A stretch of 20,348 bases of DNA from an archaeon (GTDB lineage Archaea; Iainarchaeota; Iainarchaeia; Iainarchaeales; Iainarchaeaceae), in contig JANLGZ010000018.1 of assembly GCA_024653905.1 (NCBI GenBank), positions 1-20,348 on the forward strand, given 5' to 3'. Below the pieces are notes generated by a model, which was not told the DNA's origin, made no database searches, and saw only the letters and a program-made list of their open reading frames with translations. Made by a program: the position numbers and the translations under genes. This document shows, piece by piece, positions 7,673-15,523 of this stretch. Position 1 is the first letter of the stretch; every line of letters begins with the position of its first letter.

Positions 7673-8939
7673 TTTCATATTTTTTATCAAAAACTGTGTT
7701 AAAAATATTTGAAATTTTTTTATTTAATTCAGAAATTTCATCATTTGCCAAAGACTTTTCGGATTCTAATCTATTCAAAGACCAGTTTAATTGGGAAAGT
7801 TCCCTGCCTTCAGTTTCCAAATCCGATTCCAAAACCCTTAATTCTGATGAAATATCTAAGCTTGCGATTTTCTTTTCAATCATATTAATATCAGACTGTA
7901 TATTGTTAAGTTTCCAAAAATATTCCGAAAAAAAATCCTTTTCAATAAGATTTGACAAAGCCTCAGCTTTCTTTTCCTTTTCTTTATTTTTAAGTGGAAT
8001 TGTTCCTTCTTTAACAAGCTTCTCTGCTTTTACAATAACACTTCTGAACACTGTTCCTTTAGGATCCAAAGCCACTGCTGAAGCCGGTGTTTCCAAAAGA
8101 AAACCAAGAAGCTCCTTTTCTTTCAGGTCAAGCAATTTAGTTGATTCCGCAACAGACTGAAGTCTTTTAAGTATTTTTTCAACAGGTGCCAATTCAGCAT
8201 TAAAACCAGCAATAAGTTCAATTTTTTGTTTTTCAAAAACTTCCTTTTTATTCGTGAATTCATTAAATGATTCAATTCCTTCTGAATTTTTTTTGCCAGA
8301 AATTTTATCCTCAATTTTTGTAACACTTTTTTCTTTTTCCTTTCCCTTATTTTTTGAATCAGAAATTTTCAAATCCAATTCATCTAAAAGTTTTTTATTA
8401 CTCTCAATCTTCTTAAGCAGTTCGCTAATTTTTTCAAGGTTTGCCAGTTTTTCAGAAAACGCTCTATTACGGAGACCTTCTAAAGTTTCCAAAAGTTCTT
8501 TCAAATCATCCCCGATTGAATTCACTTCATCTTTAAGCATTAATTTAGCTAAAGCAATATTTTTCCAGTAAGGCATCAAATCATTAGTAATAACCAAATT
8601 AGATTTTGAAACATATTCTCTGAGGGTTTTTGCTTCAAAATCAGTTGGCGGAACAATTTTGTTAGAAATTCCTTTTAATTGCCTTACAAGATTTTTCTGG
8701 GAAGTAACAACAATCTGTCTGTATCTTTTGTTCCCTTCATCCAAATCTATTTTATGGTTTTCCAATAGAGAAGCGCTTTTGGTTAATCTAATTGAAAGGT
8801 GCTTTATTTCAGAAAATTTTTTAGAGGAAAAATCAACAAGCTCTTTTTTTTCAGCATCAAATTCATTCACTGCTATTTTCTTTGCTTCCTCCAAAGAAAC
8901 AGACTTTGCTTTTTGTTTCAGAAAATCCAGAATGCCCAT
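7662..8939 (-). CDS. Long coiled-coil protein of unknown function
   Basis: This 425-aa protein is rich in Lys, Glu, Leu and Ser and is dominated by predicted coiled coil (about residues 140-265 and 330-410). The N-terminal 135 residues (MGILDFLKQKAKSVSLEEAKK onward) may form a helical domain with a short break at NKIVPPTDF. A second break near 285-320 (LETPASAVALDPKGTVFRS) could be a small folded insert. There is no signal peptide, membrane span or nucleotide-binding motif, so a cytoplasmic structural role is likely. It converges with and overlaps the RecA-like gene by 11 nt. An AT-rich site about 27 nt before its ATG (8962-8969) may be its TATA box. Long open frames on the opposite strand are Ser/Phe-rich mirror images of this Lys/Glu-rich gene and are not real. 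Confidence 0.82.
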   Translation of the reverse strand: MGILDFLKQKAKSVSLEEAKKIAVNEFDAEKKELVDFSSKKFSEIKHLSIRLTKSASLLENHKIDLDEGNKRYRQIVVTSQKNLVRQLKGISNKIVPPTDFEAKTLREYVSKSNLVITNDLMPYWKNIALAKLMLKDEVNSIGDDLKELLETLEGLRNRAFSEKLANLEKISELLKKIESNKKLLDELDLKISDSKNKGKEKEKSVTKIEDKISGKKNSEGIESFNEFTNKKEVFEKQKIELIAGFNAELAPVEKILKRLQSVAESTKLLDLKEKELLGFLLETPASAVALDPKGTVFRSVIVKAEKLVKEGTIPLKNKEKEKKAEALSNLIEKDFFSEYFWKLNNIQSDINMIEKKIASLDISSELRVLESDLETEGRELSQLNWSLNRLESEKSLANDEISELNKKISNIFNTVFDKKYEIKN

Positions 8940-9016
8940 AAAAATACACTACTTGAAAATGGTTATTAATCGTACCGATGTCCGCCAAATGCTTATTCAT
9001 ATCCGCACCGGCAACC

Positions 9017-9029
9017 TGGTTTAAAACCA
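9017..9029. promoter_or_regulatory. Palindrome TGGTTTAAAACCA overlapping a probable TATA element
   Basis: Six-base arms surround a single central A at 9023. The TTTAAAA core could serve as the TATA box of the phosphoesterase gene at 9060, and the symmetry could be an operator for a dimeric regulator. The first is plausible, the second speculative. Confidence 0.4.
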
Positions 9030-9038
9030 CTTAAAAAC

Positions 9039-9051
9039 ACTCCTTAGGAGT
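9039..9051 (+). promoter_or_regulatory. Palindrome ACTCCTTAGGAGT containing the Shine-Dalgarno site
   Basis: Six-base arms surround a central T at 9045. The right arm contains AGGAG, the probable ribosome-binding site 9 nt before the ATG at 9060, so pairing with the left arm would hide it. The centre is 22 bp (two helical turns) from that of the palindrome at 9017-9029. Confidence 0.45.
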
Positions 9052-9059
9052 AATAATTC

Positions 9060-11978
9060 ATGGATTGGAAAGAAAAAATGCAGAATATTGCATCTACTGT
9101 AAGAGAAAAGGATGATTTTGTTGTAATTCATCATTATGATGCTGATGGGTGTAGCTCTGGTGCAATAATGGTTAAAGCTCTGGAAAGAGAAGGGAAAAAA
9201 GTAACCAAAAAATGGGTTAAGCAATTATACAAAGAAACAACCGAAGAAATCAAAGGATTAGGAGAAAATTATGTGTTTGTTGATTTTGGCTCTGCACAAT
9301 TAGATTATTTAATTGAAGAATTTGGGGATAATTTATTCGTTTTTGATCATCATGAAAAAACAAAAACAGACCACCCAAATCACTTTTCCCCTTTCAATCA
9401 CGGAATAAACGGAGGAAACGAAATAAGTGCTTCCGGAATTGCTTATTTATTTGCAAAAACACTCAACGAAAAAAATTCTGATTTAATTCCTTTAGCAATT
9501 GTTGGTGCAATAGGGGATATGCAGGATTTTCAAGGTTCATTAGTTGGAATGAATGCAGAAATTCTAAAAGAAGGAATCGAAAAAAATTTGATTGTTGTTG
9601 AAAAGGATTTGAAATTATACGGAAGAGTCACAAGGCCTCTTACTTCTTTTTTAATGTTCAGTTCCTCTCCAATGCTTCCTGAACTAACCGCAAACGAAGA
9701 AAACTGCGTGCGATTTTTGCGCGAAACAGGAATTGATCTGAAGCGCGGTGAAACATGGCGGACTTACATTGATTTAAGTTTAGAAGAAAGAAAGAAACTT
9801 TCAACTGCTTTGATTTTACATTTATACAAATTTAATGTTCCAGAATGGAAAATCAAAGAACTAATAGGGGATGTTTATACGTTTCCTAATGAAAACAGAA
9901 AAAGCCCTTTAAGTGATGTAAAAGAATTCTCGACACTTCTAAATGCCTGTTTGGTTCCAGGCACGAAAGTGTATCTGAATGGTGCGCCTAAAGAAATAGA
10001 GCAAATTAAGAGAGGCAAGGTATTTTCTTCACATAAACAAAAAATATCTAAACAAAAAATAGTTTCTTCACATAAAGTTCGACTTCCCAAAATTGTTGAT
10101 GTTTTAGAAATAACTACTCAAACAGGTAAAAAAATTTCCTTGACTGAAAATCATGAGTTAATGAGTTTATTGGATTCTGAACCAATTTGGATTCCTTCGA
10201 GAAAAATCAAAGTTGGTGATTATATTGCTACTTCCAAGAAAATCCCTTGGACTAAACAGCAAATCACTTTTGCTGACTTTTTTAAAGAGGAAGAATTGGT
10301 GAAAATAGGGTCTAAGTGGAGATTGCCAAAAACAATTGTGGGCATAAAAAAACCAAAATTTGATGAAAATCTAGGGTTTTTGATAGGGTATGTGGCAGGA
10401 GACGGTTCTATAAAAAACGGGCTTGATATAGTTTTTTCAAGGAAACCTCAGGACATAAAATCTTTTGAAATATTAAAAGAAATTATATCAACGCAGTTTG
10501 GGTTGGATAAATTTTATGTTAGTAATAAACCGACTTTTTTTAACGTTCAATGGAGTTCTAAGACATTTGAAGAATTCTTAAAAAGAGTCGGAATTAAAAA
10601 AAGAAAAACAACTTCAGTAAGTTTTAATTATAAATTATTAAAACTTGATAAAGGATTTACAAAGGGTATTGTAAGGGGGGTATTTTCTAGTGATGGCACG
10701 GTTAATGCAAATAATTTAGAGTTGTCCAGTCATTCAAAAATTTTAATAGATCAAACCAGTTATTTGTTACAAAAATTTGGAATAGTCTCGCATACAAGCT
10801 TTGCGATTTGTAATGATTGTGGCAAAAATAAACATCGTTTATTTATAACAGGGAAAGAAGATTTAATCAACTATTCTAAAAATATAGATTTTTCTGATTC
10901 AGATAGATCAGAAAAACTAAAAACAGTCATAAACAGTATTTCCGATCAGCAATCCAATGTAGAAAAAATACCTGTAAATAAAAAACTGATTAAATTAGGA
11001 GAATTATTGGGAATTTCAAGAAAATGGGCAGCTAATTTTTCTTTGTATAAAAATAAAGTTACTCCTACAAAAAATAATATTTCTAAATATGTTTCTTATT
11101 ATGAAAATAAGATAGATGCCTGTGAAAATGTTTTAATAGATAGTAATATTAAAAAATCATTAAAGACATTCAAAATAAGTAAAACAAAATTCTGTTTAGA
11201 TATTTTATCTAGAGTATGGCTTAGAAAAATAATTTCTGGAAAAAAACCTAAGAAAAACGCAAAATTAAAATTAGAAAAATGCTTTTTGCGTCTTGAATCT
11301 CAATTGATTGAGGCAAAGAAATTGATTCAAGAGTTGAAAGAATTTACAGAATCTGATTTATATTGGGATACAGTGAAAGAAGTCAGAAAACAGTATACTC
11401 GCCCTAAATTTGTATATGATTTGACTATTGAAAATACTCATAATTATTTTGCTAATGGAGTTTTAGTACACAACTGCGGCCGCCATGGACAGGCAGAAAT
11501 AGGAATAGAAGTTTGTTTGGGGGACAGAGGTGAATTCTTAATGACAGCAATGTCTCTAATGCAGGAACACAGACGTCAATTAAGGCAGGGAATAGAATTT
11601 GTTATTGCAAACGGTGTTTTAGAAGAGGAAAATTTTTATTTTTTTGATTCGGGTTCTGAAATTAAGGATTCAATAGTTGGAATTGTAGCTGGTATGCTTT
11701 ACGGTTCCGGAACTATTGAGAACAACAAGCCAATAATTGCAATAGCCCAGAATGACGATGCTTCGCTGAAACTAAGCGGCAGAGCAACCAAAGAACTCCT
11801 TCAAAGAGGTTTGAATTTAGGTCTTGCTTTCAGAGAAATTTGTAATGAATTAGGAGAAGGAAACGAAGGAGGGGGGCACGGGATAGCCGCAGGCGTGAAA
11901 CTCGAAAAGAAAAACAAGGACATTTTTCTTAAACTCCTGAACCAAAAAATAGCAGAACAATACAATCACACAACCTAA
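9060..11978 (+). CDS. RecJ-like DHH/DHHA1 phosphoesterase (probable exonuclease), interrupted by an intein
   Basis: The 972-codon frame encodes a 463-aa host protein plus a 509-aa intein. The N-terminal DHH domain shows HHYDADGCSSG (Asp27, Asp29), VDFGS (Asp75), FDHH (Asp96-His98) and GAIGDMQD (Asp153), the metal ligands of the RecJ/GdpP superfamily. The C-terminal DHHA1 domain carries GGGHGIAAG (937-945). NACGR, rebuilt by splicing, lies between them. The length and motifs fit archaeal RecJ homologues, including the GINS-associated nuclease, which are 5'-3' or 3'-5' single-strand nucleases in replication and repair; oligonucleotide hydrolysis is an alternative. It is transcribed away from the coiled-coil gene across a 120-nt region with two palindromes. 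Activity should depend on splicing because the intein separates DHH from DHHA1. Confidence 0.92.
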   Translation: MDWKEKMQNIASTVREKDDFVVIHHYDADGCSSGAIMVKALEREGKKVTKKWVKQLYKETTEEIKGLGENYVFVDFGSAQLDYLIEEFGDNLFVFDHHEKTKTDHPNHFSPFNHGINGGNEISASGIAYLFAKTLNEKNSDLIPLAIVGAIGDMQDFQGSLVGMNAEILKEGIEKNLIVVEKDLKLYGRVTRPLTSFLMFSSSPMLPELTANEENCVRFLRETGIDLKRGETWRTYIDLSLEERKKLSTALILHLYKFNVPEWKIKELIGDVYTFPNENRKSPLSDVKEFSTLLNACLVPGTKVYLNGAPKEIEQIKRGKVFSSHKQKISKQKIVSSHKVRLPKIVDVLEITTQTGKKISLTENHELMSLLDSEPIWIPSRKIKVGDYIATSKKIPWTKQQITFADFFKEEELVKIGSKWRLPKTIVGIKKPKFDENLGFLIGYVAGDGSIKNGLDIVFSRKPQDIKSFEILKEIISTQFGLDKFYVSNKPTFFNVQWSSKTFEEFLKRVGIKKRKTTSVSFNYKLLKLDKGFTKGIVRGVFSSDGTVNANNLELSSHSKILIDQTSYLLQKFGIVSHTSFAICNDCGKNKHRLFITGKEDLINYSKNIDFSDSDRSEKLKTVINSISDQQSNVEKIPVNKKLIKLGELLGISRKWAANFSLYKNKVTPTKNNISKYVSYYENKIDACENVLIDSNIKKSLKTFKISKTKFCLDILSRVWLRKIISGKKPKKNAKLKLEKCFLRLESQLIEAKKLIQELKEFTESDLYWDTVKEVRKQYTRPKFVYDLTIENTHNYFANGVLVHNCGRHGQAEIGIEVCLGDRGEFLMTAMSLMQEHRRQLRQGIEFVIANGVLEEENFYFFDSGSEIKDSIVGIVAGMLYGSGTIENNKPIIAIAQNDDASLKLSGRATKELLQRGLNLGLAFREICNELGEGNEGGGHGIAAGVKLEKKNKDIFLKLLNQKIAEQYNHTT
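9948..11474 (+). mobile_element. Intein with LAGLIDADG homing endonuclease
   Basis: The intein runs from Cys297 to Asn805 of the precursor (509 aa). Block A is CLVPGTKVYLNG; block B contains TENH (Thr362, His365); the C-terminal blocks are YDLTIENTHNYFANG and LVHN, followed by Cys806 of the host protein. All splicing residues are therefore present (Cys1, TxxH, His-Asn, Cys+1). Two endonuclease motifs, GYVAGDGS (Asp448) and GVFSSDGT (Asp545), keep their acidic residues, so homing activity may persist. A region near 650-690 (LGISRKWAANFSLYKNKVTP) may be a DNA-recognition helix-turn-helix. Insertion lies inside the conserved NACGR motif of the host, the kind of site inteins favour. The base composition appears more A+T-rich than the flanking host codons, consistent with separate origin. 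Confidence 0.95.
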
Positions 11979-12001
11979 CCTATTTGCTACATAATTGGTT
12001 G

Positions 12002-12009
12002 TTTTTATT
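12002..12009 (+). promoter_or_regulatory. TATA box (TTTTTATT), leaderless promoter
   Basis: The box is centred 27.5 nt before the ATG at 12033 but only 12.5 nt before the alternative ATG at 12018. This favours the downstream start. Confidence 0.5.
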
Positions 12010-12032
12010 AAGTACAAATGAATAATTATTTT

Positions 12033-12590
12033 ATGAAATCAATTTCGAATATTTTAATTGCAATAATTCTTGTCCTTGCATTATCAGTTGTTTTGTTCAT
12101 GCCTGCAGGAAATGCAAGCACTAACGGATTTGTATTATTAACCCAAAATCAAGAAGCAATCGATTCTTATTTTGTTAATGATAAATTAAACGAAGAAATA
12201 ATCCAAGAGATTAATGAAAATCTCGGAAATGTTCCCGAACAATTATTTGAATTATTTGGGGATAATCAAATGAACATTTATGTTGAGTTTGATAATGGTT
12301 CAACAAAAGATTATTGGGCAAAAACAGAAAACGGAAGATTGGTTCAGCTTTTCAAAGACGCAAGAAGCAATGCTGATATTGAAATTTTTATGAAAGAAAG
12401 TACAGTTGACAAAATTGTCTTTTCTTCAAATCCATTTGATGAATTTATTAATGCAATGAATTCCGGTGAAATAAAAACCGAAGCCAAAACATTAAATGGG
12501 CATGTAAAATCCGCTTCTGTTGGAGTAACAACAACAATATTAGGCGCTGCTTCAGGAGTAATAAATTTCTTTGGCGGATTTTTTGGTTAA
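12033..12590 (+). CDS. Small exported or membrane-anchored protein, possibly SCP2-like
   Basis: The 185-aa protein begins with a signal peptide or anchor (MKSISNILIAIILVLALSVV, cleavage perhaps near the Ala before STNG). The central part alternates strands and helices: MNIYVEFDNGST, a Gly-Arg turn, then ADIEIFMKESTVDKI and NAMNSGEIKTEA. That order (strand pair, 'AD..I', helix, then 'G.IK.EA') recalls the SCP2 sterol-carrier fold; this is an inference from pattern only. The last 20 residues are hydrophobic and Gly-rich (GVINFFGGFFG) and may be a second membrane segment. Starting at ATG 12018 would add five residues; the TATA position argues for 12033. It lies 54 nt after the phosphoesterase gene but seems to have its own promoter. 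The role is unknown. Confidence 0.75.
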   Translation: MKSISNILIAIILVLALSVVLFMPAGNASTNGFVLLTQNQEAIDSYFVNDKLNEEIIQEINENLGNVPEQLFELFGDNQMNIYVEFDNGSTKDYWAKTENGRLVQLFKDARSNADIEIFMKESTVDKIVFSSNPFDEFINAMNSGEIKTEAKTLNGHVKSASVGVTTTILGAASGVINFFGGFFG

Positions 12591-12636
12591 AATAAAACTA
12601 TTTTAAAAATAAGAATTTTAAAAACAAAAAAGTACC

Positions 12637-12723
12637 GAAAGTACAAGACTTCCGATAAAAAAATAGTAGTGGAAGTAAGGCACTTCCAATAAAAAAAGAT
12701 AATAGCGGAAGTGATTAGCTTCC
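12637..12723 (-). repeat. Three tandem 17-nt hairpins with T-tracts, terminator-like array after ppdK
   Basis: Three units of 17 nt lie at 12637-12653, 12671-12687 and 12707-12723, starting 34 and 36 nt apart. Read on the minus strand each is GGAAG(T/C), a 5-7 nt loop, and ACTTCC or a near match. The first two met by transcription (12707, 12671) are followed by TTTTTTTA and the last by a longer T-rich stretch. The first hairpin begins 1 nt after the ppdK stop codon. The copy at 12637 has one mismatched pair, and an alternative GTAC stem-loop at 12632-12644 can also form. It most likely acts as a repeated terminator or 3'-end protector of ppdK mRNA. Confidence 0.7.
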
Positions 12724-12724
12724 A

Positions 12725-15361
12725 TTATTTTTTCTTTTCTTTCAAAACAGCCTGTGCTGCTGCTAACCTTGCTATTGGAACCCTGTAAGGAGAGCAGGAA
12801 ACATTGTTCAGGCCGATTTTGTGGCAGAATTCAACAGAACTTGGGTCTCCTCCATGTTCTCCGCAAATCCCAATATTTATTTTTGGATTAACTTTCCTTG
12901 CAGCTTGTACACATTGAATCATTAATTTTCCGACTCCTTCCTGGTCAATGCTTTGGAAAGGATCAATTGCAAGAATTCCTTTTTCCAAATATGCCGCGAT
13001 GAATTTTCCTGCATCATCCCTTGAAAAACCAAGAGTCATTTGAGTTAAATCATTTGTTCCGAATGAAAGGAAATCAACCTCTTTAGCTATTTCAGCTGCT
13101 GTTACGCAAGCTCTTGGAACCTCAATCATTGTTCCAATTTTGTACTTTACTTTTCCCTTAACTTTCAAATCTTTAGCAACTTTTTCAATCACTTCTTTTT
13201 GCGCCAAGAATTCTTTCACATTTCCAACAAGAGGAACTTCTATTTCAGGGAAAACTTTTACTTTTTTCTTTTGCATATTCATTGCAGCATTGAAAATTGC
13301 AGTAACCTGCATTTCTGTAATTTCAGGATAAGTAATTCCTAACCTGCAACCTCTATGCCCAAGCATTGGGTTGAACTCTGAAAGAGATTCAATAGTTTCT
13401 TTTATTTTTGAAGGTTTAATATTCATTTTTTTTGCCAAATGATTTATATCAGATTCTTCCTTAGGCAAAAACTCATGCAAAGGAGGATCCAATAATCTAA
13501 TTATTACTGGCAAACCATTCATTGCTTTGAAAATCCCCTCAAAATCCTTTGTTTGGAATGGCAATAATTTTGCCAAAGCTTTTCTTCTTCCTTTTTCATC
13601 ATCAGAAAGAATCATTTCCCTCACAGCTTCAATCCTGGTTGCATCAAAAAACATGTGTTCAGTTCTTGCCAAACCAATCCCTTCAGCTCCAAAATCCCTT
13701 GCTATTTGAGAATCTTTTGGAGTTTCAGCATTGGTTCTTATTCCAAGTTTTTTTATTGAGTCAGCCCACTTCATTAAAGTAGAAAAGTCTCCTGAAAGCT
13801 TTGGTTCAACCAAAGGAATCTGTCCTTTGAAAACCTCTCCTGTGCCCCCATCAAGAGCAATTACATCAAGTTCTTTCAAAGTAATTCCTTTCTTTGGAAC
13901 AGTCATTATTTTTTTTGCTTCATCAATGTGAAGTTCTCCACATCCAGCAACACAACATTTTCCCATTCCTCTGGCAACAACTGCAGCATGAGAAGTTTTT
14001 CCGCCTCTTGCAGTTAAAATTCCCTCAGCTACATTCATTCCTTCAATATCTTCAGGACTTGTTTCTGTTCTGACAAGAATTATTTTTTCTCCTTTTGCTT
14101 TCAATTCAGTTGCTCTTTCAGCTGTGAAAACAATTTTTCCAACCGCTGCTCCGGGAGATGCCGCAATTCCTTTCGCAATAGTTTCTGTTGCACTTTTTGC
14201 TTTAGAATCCAATTGCTTGTGTAATAATTGATCAAGCTGTTCCGGCTTAATTCTGAGAATTGCCTCATTTTTTGTAATTAAACCTTCCTTAACCATATCA
14301 ACAGCAATTTTTACACCAGCTTGAGCTGTTCTTTTACCATTTCTTGTTTGTAATAAATAGAGTTTTCCTTTTTCAAAAGTAAACTCGAAATCCTGTAACT
14401 CTCTGTAATGCTTTTCTAATTTTGCATAAATCCCTAGAAGTTCCTTGTAAACCACAGGATGTGTTTTTTTCATATCATCCACTGCTCTTGGTGTTCTGAT
14501 TCCTGCAACAACATCTTCTCCCTGAGCATTAATCAGGAATTCACCATAATGTTCCTTAGCCCCAGTAGCAGGATTTCTAGTAAAAGAAACACCAGTGCCA
14601 CTATCATCCCCCATGTTACCGAAAACCATTGCCTGAACACTAACTCCTGTTCCAGCATCGCCTCTAAGGTTATTTATTCTTCTGTAAGAAACAGCCCTTG
14701 GAGCATTCCATGAACCAAAAACAGCACTGATTCCCATTTCTAATTGTTTAATCGGTTCCTGTGGAAAAGAGATTCCCTTAACCTTTTTCACAAGTGCCTT
14801 GTATTTTTCAACAACCTCTTTCAAATCATCCGCAGTTAAATCAGTGTCTTCTTTAGCATCGACTTTCTTTTTTACAGCAGAAATAATTTCCTCAAAGTTA
14901 TGATGAGGAACACCCATAACCACATCACCAAACATGTTGATGAATCTTCTATAAGAGTCATAAGCTGCCCTTGGATTTTTGGTTATATGAGCAAAACCTT
15001 CAACAGTTTTATCATTCATACCAAGATTCAGAACAGTATCCATCATTCCAGGCATTGAAACATAAGAACCGCTTCTCACAGAAACAAACAAAGGATTTTT
15101 CGGGTCACCGAATTTTTTCTTCATTTTTTTCTCAAGTTTACTCATAGATTGTTTTACCTGCTGATTAAGACCCTGCGGCCACTTTTTTCCCTGCGCGTAA
15201 TAATCATTACAACCTTGTGTAGAAACAGTAAATCCATAAGGAACCCTTAAACCAGCATTTGTCATTTCAGCCAGCTGTGCTCCTTTGTTTCCCAGTGTTA
15301 AAATAGCTTCCCAAGTATTCGGGTTTTTTGTTTCATCAAACATGTACACATATTTTTTCAT
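12725..15361 (-). CDS. ppdK: Pyruvate, phosphate dikinase
   Basis: The 878-aa protein has the full PPDK layout: an N-terminal ATP-grasp domain (SVRSGSYVSMPGMMDTVLN near 95-115), the swivelling phosphohistidine domain with GGKTSHAAVVARGMG (catalytic His458), and the C-terminal TIM barrel (LARTEHMFF, FGTNDLTQMTLGFSRDD, CGEHGGDPSSV with Cys833). Length and spacing match bacterial and archaeal PPDK. It interconverts pyruvate, ATP and phosphate with phosphoenolpyruvate, AMP and pyrophosphate in the cytoplasm, serving PEP synthesis for gluconeogenesis or acting as the last glycolytic step in AMP-dependent lineages. The start is supported by GAGGTGA 4 nt upstream and a TATA element at 15412-15419. 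It is a single-gene unit ending at a triple hairpin array. PEP synthase is excluded by the PPDK-type signatures. Confidence 0.97.
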   Translation of the reverse strand: MKKYVYMFDETKNPNTWEAILTLGNKGAQLAEMTNAGLRVPYGFTVSTQGCNDYYAQGKKWPQGLNQQVKQSMSKLEKKMKKKFGDPKNPLFVSVRSGSYVSMPGMMDTVLNLGMNDKTVEGFAHITKNPRAAYDSYRRFINMFGDVVMGVPHHNFEEIISAVKKKVDAKEDTDLTADDLKEVVEKYKALVKKVKGISFPQEPIKQLEMGISAVFGSWNAPRAVSYRRINNLRGDAGTGVSVQAMVFGNMGDDSGTGVSFTRNPATGAKEHYGEFLINAQGEDVVAGIRTPRAVDDMKKTHPVVYKELLGIYAKLEKHYRELQDFEFTFEKGKLYLLQTRNGKRTAQAGVKIAVDMVKEGLITKNEAILRIKPEQLDQLLHKQLDSKAKSATETIAKGIAASPGAAVGKIVFTAERATELKAKGEKIILVRTETSPEDIEGMNVAEGILTARGGKTSHAAVVARGMGKCCVAGCGELHIDEAKKIMTVPKKGITLKELDVIALDGGTGEVFKGQIPLVEPKLSGDFSTLMKWADSIKKLGIRTNAETPKDSQIARDFGAEGIGLARTEHMFFDATRIEAVREMILSDDEKGRRKALAKLLPFQTKDFEGIFKAMNGLPVIIRLLDPPLHEFLPKEESDINHLAKKMNIKPSKIKETIESLSEFNPMLGHRGCRLGITYPEITEMQVTAIFNAAMNMQKKKVKVFPEIEVPLVGNVKEFLAQKEVIEKVAKDLKVKGKVKYKIGTMIEVPRACVTAAEIAKEVDFLSFGTNDLTQMTLGFSRDDAGKFIAAYLEKGILAIDPFQSIDQEGVGKLMIQCVQAARKVNPKINIGICGEHGGDPSSVEFCHKIGLNNVSCSPYRVPIARLAAAQAVLKEKKK

Positions 15362-15365
15362 TAGC

Positions 15366-15372
15366 TCACCTC
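15366..15372 (-). promoter_or_regulatory. Shine-Dalgarno GAGGTGA of ppdK
   Basis: This strong match to the archaeal anti-SD lies 4 nt before the ppdK ATG. Unlike many neighbours, ppdK therefore has a short 5' leader (about 28 nt if the TATA element at 15412-15419 is used). Confidence 0.65.
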
Positions 15373-15411
15373 AAAAAATCAAATTAGAATGTTAGAATTA
15401 GCTTCAAAAAC

Positions 15412-15419
15412 CTTTTAAA
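15412..15419 (-). promoter_or_regulatory. Probable TATA box (TTTAAAAG) of ppdK
   Basis: On the minus strand TTTAAAAG lies about 54 nt before the ppdK ATG. Initiation about 26 nt downstream would leave a leader of about 28 nt carrying the GAGGTGA site. Confidence 0.5.
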
Positions 15420-15449
15420 TCTGAACAACAAAAAAGAAAGATTTACGAC

Positions 15450-15502
15450 AACAGCAGAAGGGATGATAATTTAAACAGCAGAAAGGAATACTAATTTAAA
15501 TA
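15450..15502 (+). promoter_or_regulatory. Tandemly duplicated promoter element
   Basis: Two copies of a 26-27 nt element, AACAGCAGAAGGGATGATAA plus TTTAAA (15450-15475) and a close relative (15474-15500), lie head to tail with TATA cores 25 nt apart. The second TATA (TTTAAATA, 15495-15502) is centred 25.5 nt before the ATG at 15524, predicting a leaderless transcript. The first would start about 25 nt further upstream. The shared AACAGCAGAA upstream of each TATA may be a BRE or regulator site. Confidence 0.6.
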
Positions 15503-15523
15503 ATGTGAAAGTTAGTTTTATTT

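Noticed and set aside
7696..8571. Long plus-strand open frames (154 and 105 codons) opposite the coiled-coil gene
   Set aside because: They are Ser/Phe-rich, the expected mirror of Lys/Glu-rich codons on the other strand, and have no promoter or ribosome-binding site.
1..8939. Archaellum (arl/fla) operon
   Set aside because: KaiC-like ATPases and coiled coils fit, but there is no archaellin, ArlI secretion ATPase or ArlJ membrane platform.
8940..9059. tRNA or C/D-box RNA in the slightly more GC-rich divergent region
   Set aside because: No cloverleaf, T-loop signature or paired C and D boxes could be found.
12632..12723. CRISPR array
   Set aside because: Only three 17-nt palindromic units occur, separated by similar A/T-rich sequence rather than unique spacers, and no cas gene is present.
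14459..14713. 84-codon plus-strand frame inside ppdK
   Set aside because: It is antisense to conserved PPDK coding sequence, with no promoter and no recognisable protein features.
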